NCBI GenBank assembly: GCA_900551335.1
Contig: URVO01000098.1
Span: 1 to 5,749 of the forward strand
Length of the DNA: 5,749 nucleotides
Direction: 5' to 3'
Source of the DNA: an uncultured Phascolarctobacterium sp.
GTDB taxonomy: Bacteria > Bacillota > Negativicutes > Acidaminococcales > Acidaminococcaceae
Positions 1 to 5,749 of this stretch are shown piece by piece; positions within the stretch are counted from its first letter, which is position 1; every line of letters starts with the position of its first letter. The position numbers were made by a program, and so were the translations under genes. The notes under the pieces are model-generated. The model saw only the letters and a program-made list of their open reading frames with translations, was not told the origin of the DNA and did not search any database.

Positions 1-780
1 ATGGAAATTTTGGCAAGCCGTTTTTTATGGTCGGCCGTTTTCGTCTTTCTTTTATTACTAGCAACAGGCAAGCTGCACATCTTCATGCAGGAAACCAAGG
101 CGATTTTCAGTACGAAAAAGACAGCCTGCTGCATGGTGCTGGCAGCTATTACGATCAGCTTTAACTGGGGCATTTTTATCTGGGCGGTAGAAGCAGGACG
201 CATTGTAGAAACAAGCATGGGATATTACATCGGTCCGCTGATGATTGTACTCTTTGGCGTAGTATTTCTGCATGAGCGCCTTTCTAAGCTGCAATTTGCG
301 GCGATTGGCTGTGCTGCTGCCGGAATTGCTGTGATTGTTGTCCATAACGGTGGTCTGCCTTGGGTAGCAATCACGCTGTCCTTGACCTTTGCCTCATATG
401 GTCTGTTAAAAAAGCTTATCGTTGCTCAGCCAATGACGAGTATCCTGTTGGAAACATTGCTGATTTCGCCCTTAGCTGCAGGCTATTTATATTACCTTAG
501 TACAATGGGAGGCAATGTCTACCAAAGCTGCGATACGAGCACGCTGCTGCTTTTGGCAGGTGCCGGCCCTGTTACGGCAACACCGATGCTTCTGTTTACT
601 GCCTGTGCTCGTAAGCTGCCTTTGAATATTCTGGGCTTTTTGCAGTATGTTGCTCCATCTATAACGCTGATGCTGGGCGTATTTGTCTATGGCGAGCCGT
701 TTACCAGCACGATTGCAACAGCCTTTGGCTGCATCTGGTTTGGCCTGCTGCTTTTCATCTGGTCGCAGATTCGTTGTTAA
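1..780 (+). CDS. rarD: RarD-family EamA/DMT permease, 5' end cut off by the window
   Basis: This is an inner-membrane permease of the drug/metabolite transporter superfamily, RarD branch. The family is named after a chloramphenicol-sensitivity phenotype; its true substrate is not established. The visible 259 residues are almost entirely hydrophobic, with about nine membrane segments (roughly residues 8-22, 42-64, 74-90, 97-115, 120-135, 147-167, 181-203, 211-229, 236-256). RarD landmarks are clear: FNWGIFIWAVEAGRIVETS then GYYIGPL and FLHERL near residues 54-95, a YGLLKK stretch near 133-138, a LLETLLISPLA stretch near 148-158, and LGFLQYVAPS with a following YGE near 212-233. From memory of E. 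coli RarD (about 296 aa), the window's first residue falls near its residue 36. The ATG at position 1 is therefore an internal methionine, and the true start lies upstream. The stop is TAA at 778-780. No strong terminator follows. The family call is secure; the substrate is not inferable. Confidence 0.88.
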   Translation: MEILASRFLWSAVFVFLLLLATGKLHIFMQETKAIFSTKKTACCMVLAAITISFNWGIFIWAVEAGRIVETSMGYYIGPLMIVLFGVVFLHERLSKLQFAAIGCAAAGIAVIVVHNGGLPWVAITLSLTFASYGLLKKLIVAQPMTSILLETLLISPLAAGYLYYLSTMGGNVYQSCDTSTLLLLAGAGPVTATPMLLFTACARKLPLNILGFLQYVAPSITLMLGVFVYGEPFTSTIATAFGCIWFGLLLFIWSQIRC

Positions 781-857
781 TGTAAGCATCATGTGCTCAT
801 ATGTAGCTTGTAGATAGATGAAACGGCTTTTTTATTACCAAATTTACTTAAAAAAAG

Positions 858-886
858 TTGAGAGCCTCTCTGGAGTGTGCTATAAT
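858..886 (+). promoter_or_regulatory. Sigma-70/SigA-type promoter of the hybrid kinase gene
   Basis: A TTGAGA -35 element (858-863) and a perfect TATAAT -10 element (881-886) are separated by exactly 17 bases. A TG at 878-879 one base before the -10 makes it an extended -10 promoter. Transcription would start near 892-894, giving a leader of about 90 nt before the ATG at 982. It is the only near-consensus promoter I see in the 201-base gap after rarD. It suggests housekeeping-sigma expression of the kinase independent of the permease gene. Confidence 0.82.
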
Positions 887-918
887 AAAATAAATAAATG
901 TTGCGAAAAATAACACAA

Positions 919-954
919 TTACCTATTACAATAGTAAGCGATGCTTTTTTGCAT
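919..954 (+). other. Two small hairpins in the kinase mRNA leader
   Basis: TTAC-c-TAT (919-926) can pair with ATA-GTAA (931-937) around a four-base loop, with one bulged C. Immediately after, ATGC (941-944) can pair with GCAT (951-954) around a loop of six T residues (945-950). Both are short and AT-rich, so stability is modest. The T run downstream of the first stem gives it a loose resemblance to an attenuator. I recognise no riboswitch class, and a chance origin is quite possible. Confidence 0.25.
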
Positions 955-968
955 AATATTTGAGATAT

Positions 969-975
969 AAAGGAG
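969..975 (+). promoter_or_regulatory. Ribosome binding site fixing the kinase start at 982
   Basis: AAAGGAG ends six bases before the ATG at 982, a near-ideal Shine-Dalgarno sequence and spacing. The next in-frame ATG, at 1033, has no comparable site before it, so 982 is the preferred start. Confidence 0.85.
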
Positions 976-981
976 CATATC

Positions 982-3900
982 ATGTATTCTGTAAAAAACC
1001 TTGAAAAATACTATTCTACAAGAAAAGAAACCATGAATAAAGAGCTTTTTGACGTTATCCGTGAAACAGTCTGCCGGAATAATCCTGTAGGTATGCTGGT
1101 TGGCTATTACGATGATAATTTAACGATTGCTATGGTCAGCGAATACTTTCTCTATAACTTTGGCTATAGCATGGAGGAGTTTGAGCGTGCATGTAATTCC
1201 TCGCTGCGCAACATTTTGTGTGACGATATAGCTGATGACCTGCATGAGTGGGAAGGCTTTAAGGAAAGCAGGATGATGACAGGCGATGGTACGCCTGTGG
1301 CTGTGCGTATGCTTAAAAGTGATTCCGTAGATGAAAACGGCGTGCCGGTATGGGTTTTGGCCGTGCAGCTTGATTGGGATTACGAGAATCTGATACTCAT
1401 CAATAAGGCGATTAATTCTGCACCGTGGTACATTGATTTTGATAAAAACGGCATGGTGGAGAAGGTGTATTGGAGTCCTATCTTCCTGCAGATGATGGGC
1501 TATAAAAGTAAAGAGGAGTTTCCTGATGTACTGGAATCGTGGTCAAACGCTATTCATCCTGAAGACAGGGAAGCAACGCTGGATTGCTTCTTCAGCGCGG
1601 TGCATGACAAGACTGATGAGGAAAAATATGACGTTGAATATCGCTTCCGTCTTGCTGACGGCACCTACCACTGGGTTCATGAGGTAGGCGAGGTTATTCG
1701 TCGCGTAGATGGCAGTCCGAGCCGTGTTGCCGGCGTGTTTATTGATATAGAAAGAGTCGTGAATGCCAGACATAATCTGAAAAAGGCTGAGGCCTTTCAT
1801 GATGCCTTCACGAATTCTAATCTGTGCGAATACTATGTAGATTTACAGGATAACAGCTTTGAATCACTCAAGGTTGATGAGGCTTTGCAGGATATTTTCC
1901 AGCAAAGCCATACTTGGGACGAGCTGGCGCATAACTTTGTTATCCATAAGGTCTGCGAGGAATATAAGGACGCAGTAAAGCATTTTTATGACCGCGGACG
2001 CGTAGCTGTGGCCTTTGCCAATGGTGAGGAGCAGCTCGGTCTGGAATGCGAAATCATGCTGAGGGGCGAGCGTCGCTGGGTACTCAATGTCATGGTTCCG
2101 GGCAAGATGGAAGGCATACGCTATGCAATGGTTTTCCTGCGCGATATTACTGATATCAAGCTGCAAAATGCCAAGCAGCAGCAGCTCCAGCAGCGCAATA
2201 CGGATATGGAGCATCTGGTAAACAGTATGGCTCATGTCGTAGACCGCTTTGCTGTCTGTGATTTTGGGCAGGATATCTATGAATATCACAATATCAATGG
2301 CGTTCTGCGCTATCCAGATAAGGGCAAATATAGTGAATTAATCAAGAAGGTTACGCAAAGCTTCAAGACTTTGGAGCCTTTGGCACCGCTTACAGAATGT
2401 TTGAGTCCTGCTTATATCCGCAAGCAGCTGTTGAAGGAGGGCGACATTTATAAATTTGAATATTGCTCCTACGAAGAGGATATTTTCTTAGTTGCGTCCC
2501 TTGTGCCGCTGGAATGGCGCTACGGCGTGCTGACCAAGGTTCTGTGGATCAGCATTGATACGACGGAAATCAAGAAGAACGAGCGTGCATCGCGCAGAAT
2601 GCTCAAGGATGCCTTCAAGGCGGCTGAGCGTGCCAGCGCTGCCAAGACGGAGTTCCTGTCGAATATGAGTCATGATTTGCGCACGCCTATGAATGCTATC
2701 GTGGGCTTGACAGCCTTGGCCGGTGCCAACCTTGATAACGTCGAGCGCGTGAAGGGCTGCCTGAACAAAATCGCCGGCTCCAGCCGTCATCTGCTGGGCT
2801 TAATCAATGAGGTGCTGGATATGGCGCGTATTGAAAGCGGCAGGATTGCGCTGGTGGACGAGGACTTCAACCTGCAGGAGCTTGTGGACAATATGGTTTC
2901 CATGATTAAGCCGAGTCTGGTGCAGCATGGGCATAACTTTGATGTTAATGTACGCCATATTGAGCATGAGGCGGTCTGCGGCGACAGCCTGCGTATTCAG
3001 CAGATGCTGATAAACTTCTTGACGAATGCTATCAAGTATACTAATGACGGCGGCAAAATCCGCTTTGATATCGAGGAGCTGCCGAACGGCTTCTCCGAGC
3101 TGGGCTGCTTCCGCTTCATCATTGAGGATAACGGCATTGGCATGAGCGAGGAGTTCCAGCAGGTGATGTTCAACCCCTTTACGCGTGCCGATGACAAGCG
3201 CACGACGCAGGTGCCGGGCTCTGGTTTGGGCATGGCTATTGCGCAGAACATCGTCAAGATGATGAATGGAGAAATTAAGGTTGAGAGTAAGCCGAATCAA
3301 GGAACCAAGATTGTGGTGACGATTTACCTGAAGCTGCAGGATAAGGAATACGAAAAAATCAAGGAGCTGGCAGGCTTGCCGGTGCTCGTCGTTGATGATG
3401 ACGAGCTGTGCTGCGAAAACACCGTGGCTACCCTGCAGGGCATCGGCCTGAAGGGCGAATGGGTAAACTCCGGCGAGAAGGCTGTGCAGCTGGTCTATGC
3501 GCGTCATGATAAAAAGGATGATTTCTTTGCGATTATTATGGATTGGCAGATGCCGGGGCTGGATGGCATCGAAACAACCAGAAGAATTCGCGAAAGGATT
3601 GGCAGCGATGTGACGATTATCCTGCTCACCTCGTATGATTATGCTGATGTTGTTGATGAAGCTAAGGCTGCCGGTGTCGACGGCTTTATCGAAAAGCCGT
3701 TGTTCCGCTCTAAGCTGACCGCAACCTTGCAGGATTTGCTGGAGCATAAGGTGGAAGAGGCGCCGAGGGATTATCTGGCAGAGCTGAAGGCTATCGACTA
3801 TTCGCAGAAGCGTGTGCTGATGGTCGAGGATAACCAGCTGAACAGAGAGATTGCCTGCAGCATTATCGGTATGACGAAGGTGCAGATTGAGACTGCAGAA

Positions 3901-4179
3901 AACGGCAAGGAGGCTGTGGACAAGATTATCCAGTCACCGGAGGGCTGGTTCGACCTTGTCTTTATGGATATCCAGATGCCGATTATGAACGGCTATGAAG
4001 CAACGGCTGCTATTCGCGCGTTGCCTGGCAGCCGTGGCAAGGTGCCGATTGTGGCGGTTACGGCGAACGCCTTTGCCGAGGACGTGCAGTTGGCCAAGAA
4101 TGCAGGCATGAACGGTCATCTGGAGAAGCCGCTGGACTTCAAGAAGCTGTCGAAGACACTGACAGAGTGGCTGGACTGA
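982..4179 (+). CDS. Soluble multi-PAS hybrid sensor histidine kinase with two receiver domains
   Basis: This 1065-residue kinase should autophosphorylate on histidine and relay phosphate to its own receivers. No membrane segment or signal peptide is visible, so it should act in the cytoplasm. Domain order: divergent PAS-like module (about 20-135); a clearer PAS_3-type module (138-258) with HPEDR and a YRFRLADGTYHWVHE stretch; two more PAS-like modules (270-393, ending DITDIK, and 400-533, ending DTTEIKK); a helical linker; HisKA with SHDLRTP and phospho-acceptor His564; HATPase_c with N-box Asn678/Asn682, DNGIG (716-720), GSGLG (746-750) and NQGT (772-775). Receiver 1 (799-922) has Asp805-Asp807, phospho-acceptor Asp854, Thr883 and Lys905. 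Receiver 2 (943-1062) has Glu949-Asp950, phospho-acceptor Asp996, Thr1027 and Lys1049. All key catalytic residues are present, so both receivers look functional. There is no HPt domain, no output domain and no neighbouring response regulator, so it appears orphan. The ligand sensed cannot be read from the sequence. The sensor half is visibly more AT-rich than the catalytic half. Confidence 0.95.
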   Translation: MYSVKNLEKYYSTRKETMNKELFDVIRETVCRNNPVGMLVGYYDDNLTIAMVSEYFLYNFGYSMEEFERACNSSLRNILCDDIADDLHEWEGFKESRMMTGDGTPVAVRMLKSDSVDENGVPVWVLAVQLDWDYENLILINKAINSAPWYIDFDKNGMVEKVYWSPIFLQMMGYKSKEEFPDVLESWSNAIHPEDREATLDCFFSAVHDKTDEEKYDVEYRFRLADGTYHWVHEVGEVIRRVDGSPSRVAGVFIDIERVVNARHNLKKAEAFHDAFTNSNLCEYYVDLQDNSFESLKVDEALQDIFQQSHTWDELAHNFVIHKVCEEYKDAVKHFYDRGRVAVAFANGEEQLGLECEIMLRGERRWVLNVMVPGKMEGIRYAMVFLRDITDIKLQNAKQQQLQQRNTDMEHLVNSMAHVVDRFAVCDFGQDIYEYHNINGVLRYPDKGKYSELIKKVTQSFKTLEPLAPLTECLSPAYIRKQLLKEGDIYKFEYCSYEEDIFLVASLVPLEWRYGVLTKVLWISIDTTEIKKNERASRRMLKDAFKAAERASAAKTEFLSNMSHDLRTPMNAIVGLTALAGANLDNVERVKGCLNKIAGSSRHLLGLINEVLDMARIESGRIALVDEDFNLQELVDNMVSMIKPSLVQHGHNFDVNVRHIEHEAVCGDSLRIQQMLINFLTNAIKYTNDGGKIRFDIEELPNGFSELGCFRFIIEDNGIGMSEEFQQVMFNPFTRADDKRTTQVPGSGLGMAIAQNIVKMMNGEIKVESKPNQGTKIVVTIYLKLQDKEYEKIKELAGLPVLVVDDDELCCENTVATLQGIGLKGEWVNSGEKAVQLVYARHDKKDDFFAIIMDWQMPGLDGIETTRRIRERIGSDVTIILLTSYDYADVVDEAKAAGVDGFIEKPLFRSKLTATLQDLLEHKVEEAPRDYLAELKAIDYSQKRVLMVEDNQLNREIACSIIGMTKVQIETAENGKEAVDKIIQSPEGWFDLVFMDIQMPIMNGYEATAAIRALPGSRGKVPIVAVTANAFAEDVQLAKNAGMNGHLEKPLDFKKLSKTLTEWLD

Positions 4180-4198
4180 TTGAAAATTTTCTAGTAAC

Positions 4199-4265
4199 AT
4201 AATTTAACTTTTTTCGGAAGCAGCGATACGCAGAAGAGCGTTCGCTGCTTCTCGTATGTTCTGGG
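4199..4265. repeat. Intergenic palindromic repeat, copy 1 (downstream of the kinase gene)
   Basis: The core is GAAGCAGCGA (4217-4226) and its exact reverse complement TCGCTGCTTC (4242-4251). Inside it, ACGC (4228-4231) pairs with GCGT (4238-4241), so the hairpin has 14 base pairs, one bulged T and a six-base loop. CG at 4215-4216 can add two pairs with CG at 4253-4254. It begins 19 bases after the kinase stop codon. A second copy with the same arms and similar flanks lies after yeiH. The T run (4209-4214) lies before the stem, not after it, so neither strand shows the normal intrinsic-terminator layout. It could still block transcription or protect the mRNA 3' end. Confidence 0.85.
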
Positions 4266-4287
4266 ACAGGGCTAGCTTAATCTTTCA

Positions 4288-4317
4288 TTGAAACACAAGG
4301 ACTGGATGTGCTACAAT
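4288..4317 (+). promoter_or_regulatory. Probable SigA-type promoter of yeiH
   Basis: A TTGAAA -35 element (4288-4293) is followed after 18 bases by TACAAT (4312-4317), with TG at 4309-4310 forming an extended -10. The start point would be near 4323-4325, leaving a short leader of about 22 nt. The -10 region TGTGCTACAAT differs by one base from the kinase promoter's TGTGCTATAAT. It overlaps an in-frame GTG at 4308, which argues against that codon being the start of translation. Confidence 0.65.
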
Positions 4318-4333
4318 TATATTTGTTTTCTAT

Positions 4334-4339
4334 GGAGGT
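4334..4339 (+). promoter_or_regulatory. Ribosome binding site fixing the yeiH start at 4347
   Basis: GGAGGT lies seven bases before the ATG at 4347. The longer in-frame alternative, GTG at 4308, falls within the predicted promoter and would add 13 residues not needed for a family-length protein. The ATG at 4347 is therefore the better start. Confidence 0.88.
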
Positions 4340-4346
4340 GTTATTA

Positions 4347-5375
4347 ATGAGCTTTTTCTCAGATAAGTGGCGCGGTATGTTGTTATGTGCTGTTTTGGCA
4401 GTGCCGTGCTGGTTTTTAGGCAAGCTGGTGCCTGTAGTCGGCGCACCTGTCTTTGCAATTCTCTTAGGTATGCTGGTGGCGCTGGTGTGGCCTGTGCAGG
4501 CTGCGTTTAAAAGCGGTGTAGGCTTTGTTTCTAAAAAGGTGCTGCAATATGCGGTTATTCTGCTTGGCTTCGGCCTGAATATTTCCGTAGTGCTGGCGAC
4601 AGGCAGACAATCTTTGCCGATTATCGTCTGCACAATTGCGACCTCGCTCATTGTGGCCTATATGCTGCATAAGGTGATGCATATACCGGGGAAGATTTCC
4701 ACGCTCATCGGCGTAGGCTCGTCTATCTGCGGCGGTAGTGCTGTGGCAGCGACAGCGCCTGTCATCAAGGCGGATGATGAGGAGGTGGCGCAGGCTATCA
4801 GCGTTATCTTTTTCTTCAATGTGCTGGCCGCACTGCTCTTCCCATGGTTGGGTACGGTGCTGGGCTTTTCTACGACAAGCGGCGAGGCCTTCGGTATTTT
4901 TGCCGGAACTGCGGTGAATGACACTTCTTCGGTTACGGCAACGGCGGCCACTTGGGACGCTATGTTTAGTCTGGGTACGGCGACGCTGGATAAGGCTGTC
5001 ACAGTCAAGCTGACGCGCACGCTGGCGATTATTCCGATTACGCTGGTCTTGGGCTATCTGGTGAGCAGACGCGAGCAGGGAGCGGAGCAGAACGTAAACA
5101 TCAAGAGTATTGTGCCCAGCTTTATCCTTTATTTCGTATTGGCTTCGCTTATTACAACGCTGGCGACAAGTATGGGTGTAGCAGCAGAGGTTTTTGCGCC
5201 GCTCAAATTGCTGAGCAAGTTCTTCATAGTGATGGCGATGGCGGCAGTAGGCTTGAATACTAATATCGTGAAGCTTGTGACGACAAGCAGCAAGCCTTTA
5301 GGCCTAGGCCTTGGCTGTTGGGCAGGAATTACGCTTGTAAGCCTGCTGCTGCAGCATTTGCTGAACCTTTGGTAA
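4347..5375 (+). CDS. yeiH: YeiH-family (UPF0324) membrane protein, putative sulfate exporter
   Basis: This 342-residue integral membrane protein has about ten hydrophobic segments and matches the usual length of the family (E. coli YeiH is about 349 aa). Members are often annotated as putative sulfate exporters; direct evidence for the substrate is thin, so the transported compound is left open. Diagnostic features are the glycine-rich [19 protein letters not shown] segment (residues 124-142), [12 protein letters not shown] (187-198), the early [14 protein letters not shown] stretch (about 67-80), and a C-terminal [12 protein letters not shown] stretch preceding the last membrane segment. The start at 4347 is chosen for its Shine-Dalgarno site. 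The gene lies 167 bases after the kinase gene with its own promoter and a palindromic repeat between them, so it is probably a separate transcription unit. No LysR-type regulator, a common yeiH neighbour, or sulfur-metabolism gene is visible here. The stop is TAA at 5373-5375. No frameshift or truncation is apparent. Confidence 0.93.
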   Translation: MSFFSDKWRGMLLCAVLAVPCWFLGKLVPVVGAPVFAILLGMLVALVWPVQAAFKSGVGFVSKKVLQYAVILLGFGLNISVVLATGRQSLPIIVCTIATSLIVAYMLHKVMHIPGKISTLIGVGSSICGGSAVAATAPVIKADDEEVAQAISVIFFFNVLAALLFPWLGTVLGFSTTSGEAFGIFAGTAVNDTSSVTATAATWDAMFSLGTATLDKAVTVKLTRTLAIIPITLVLGYLVSRREQGAEQNVNIKSIVPSFILYFVLASLITTLATSMGVAAEVFAPLKLLSKFFIVMAMAAVGLNTNIVKLVTTSSKPLGLGLGCWAGITLVSLLLQHLLNLW

Positions 5376-5380
5376 GCAAA

Positions 5381-5450
5381 ATAATTTAAAATTTTTTCCC
5401 GGAAGCAGCGATGCATAAAAAAACGTTCGCTGCTTCTCGTGCGTTCAGAG
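5381..5450. repeat. Intergenic palindromic repeat, copy 2 (downstream of yeiH)
   Basis: This copy has the same ten-base arms as copy 1: GAAGCAGCGA (5402-5411) and TCGCTGCTTC (5427-5436), separated by the same 15-base distance. The loop sequence differs (A-rich here) and the inner ACGC/GCGT pairing is lost. Flanks also match: ATAATTTAA and a T run before the stem, and TCGT plus GTTC after it. It begins six bases after the yeiH stop codon. As in copy 1, the T run (5391-5397) precedes the hairpin and no T run follows. It may be a repetitive extragenic palindrome or a non-canonical terminator. Confidence 0.85.
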
Positions 5451-5472
5451 GGAGCTTTTCTTGTGCTATGCT

Positions 5473-5493
5473 AAAAAAGCCTGCCCCTATATA
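5473..5493 (+). repeat. Left arm of an inverted repeat bracketing the DnaA-box cluster
   Basis: Six A residues (5473-5478), GCCT (5479-5482) and CCCCTATATA (5484-5493) reappear in inverted orientation at 5688-5713 on the other side of the DnaA boxes. The match is imperfect, with small gaps between the blocks. Whether it is functional or chance is unresolved. The left arm can also form a local CCCC/GGGG hairpin with the Gs at 5496-5499. Confidence 0.5.
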
Positions 5494-5530
5494 TTGGGGG
5501 TGGGAAAAGCTGGGGAAAATGTTATTAAAG

Positions 5531-5679
5531 TTATCCACAGGTTGTGCATAACATGTTGATAATTAGGCGAAATCCTTGTAAATTAGCCATTTTTTTCTTG
5601 CGAGGCTAGTGGATAACCCTCTGAATAACTAAAAGTTATACACAAAAGCTGTGGATAAGCCTGTGAATACTGTTGATAA
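5531..5679. other. DnaA-box cluster, putative replication origin (oriC) or dnaA regulatory region
   Basis: Nine DnaA-box-like 9-mers lie within 149 bases. Four match TTATNCACA perfectly: 5531-5539 (+, TTATCCACA), 5543-5551 (-, TTATGCACA), 5636-5644 (+, TTATACACA) and 5650-5658 (-, TTATCCACA). Five have one mismatch, all read on the - strand: 5554-5562 (TTATCAACA), 5608-5616 (TTATCCACT), 5620-5628 (TTATTCAGA), 5662-5670 (GTATTCACA) and 5671-5679 (TTATCAACA). Such density is typical of bacterial oriC and of dnaA promoter regions, where DnaA-ATP assembles to melt DNA or autoregulate. No reading frame of note overlaps it. dnaA itself is not in the window and could begin just to the right. An unwinding element and DnaA-trios were not clearly located. 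The cluster is seen directly; origin function is inferred. Confidence 0.85.
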
Positions 5680-5687
5680 CCTGACAC

Positions 5688-5713
5688 TATATAGGGGAAT
5701 AGGCACTTTTTTT
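5688..5713 (-). repeat. Right arm of an inverted repeat bracketing the DnaA-box cluster
   Basis: TATATAGGGG (5688-5697), AGGC (5701-5704) and a run of seven T residues (5707-5713) are the inverted counterpart of the blocks at 5473-5493. The remaining 36 bases to the window edge are rich in G and T. I see no start codon with a ribosome binding site, terminator or DnaA box in them. Confidence 0.45.
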
Positions 5714-5749
5714 CGGGTGGGGCAGTAGGTTTTTTCGTGGGTATTTCTG

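Noticed and set aside
1..3. ATG at the first base as the true start of the permease gene
   Set aside because: The residues after it align with an internal part of RarD, no upstream ribosome binding site can be seen, and the first membrane segment of the family is missing. The gene is cut by the window edge.
783..833. Possible terminator after the permease gene
   Set aside because: There is a T run at 828-833, but the only pairings before it (AGCA/TGCT at 785-797, or a three-base AGC/GCT) are too short or too far from the T run to support a call.
2800..3747. A 315-codon open frame on the minus strand inside the kinase gene
   Set aside because: It lies wholly within well-conserved HisKA, HATPase_c and receiver 1 coding sequence, has no recognisable domain, and is explained by codon bias of the + strand gene. 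Other minus-strand frames in the window are rejected for the same reason.
4308..4310. GTG at 4308 as the start of yeiH
   Set aside because: It overlaps the predicted -10 region and lacks a good ribosome binding site, while the ATG at 4347 has GGAGGT at ideal spacing.
5454..5480. GCTTTT...AAAAGC hairpin as a terminator after yeiH
   Set aside because: The stem is six base pairs, mostly A-T, with a 15-base loop and no T run after it. The A run is better described as part of the inverted repeat around the DnaA boxes.
5680..5749. DnaA-trio and unwinding element at the right edge
   Set aside because: A few TAG-like triplets occur (for example near 5690-5702), but there is no continuous run of trios and no long AT-rich stretch before the window ends, so I cannot support it.
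1..5749. CRISPR array, insertion sequence, prophage, toxin-antitoxin or defence genes
   Set aside because: No regularly spaced direct repeats, transposase, integrase, tRNA or small paired reading frames with recognisable features were found on either strand.

Overview
The window most resembles a chromosomal segment of a low-to-mid-GC Firmicute. Class Negativicutes is my best guess, from base composition, strong AGGAGG-type ribosome binding sites, the protein families present and a DnaA-box-rich intergenic region. This is inference; no rRNA or marker gene is present to fix the taxon.

Layout, all genes on the + strand. (1) Positions 1-780 are the 3' part of a RarD-type EamA/DMT permease gene whose first ~35-40 codons lie outside the window. 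(2) Positions 781-981 are intergenic and carry a near-consensus extended -10 promoter and a short leader. (3) Positions 982-4179 encode a 1065-residue soluble hybrid histidine kinase: four PAS-like modules, HisKA, HATPase_c and two receiver domains. It has no HPt or DNA-binding output domain and no partner regulator beside it. (4) Positions 4180-4346 hold a palindromic repeat (copy 1) and a second promoter. (5) Positions 4347-5375 encode a full-length YeiH-family (UPF0324) membrane protein, often annotated as a putative sulfate exporter. (6) Positions 5376-5749 hold no gene. They carry copy 2 of the palindromic repeat and then a dense cluster of about nine DnaA boxes, four of them perfect TTATNCACA, bracketed by an imperfect inverted repeat. 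This looks like a replication origin (oriC) or the regulatory region of dnaA.

The kinase and yeiH each have their own recognisable promoter, so the three genes look like independent transcription units, not one operon. Nothing in the sequence shows that they work together. The kinase could sense a cytoplasmic cue through its PAS modules and pass phosphate to an HPt protein encoded elsewhere.

The points most worth a second look are the DnaA-box cluster, with neighbouring genes all pointing toward it, and the duplicated palindrome placed just after two consecutive stop codons. I see no CRISPR array, insertion sequence, phage gene, defence system or tRNA/rRNA, and no convincing new multi-gene system.
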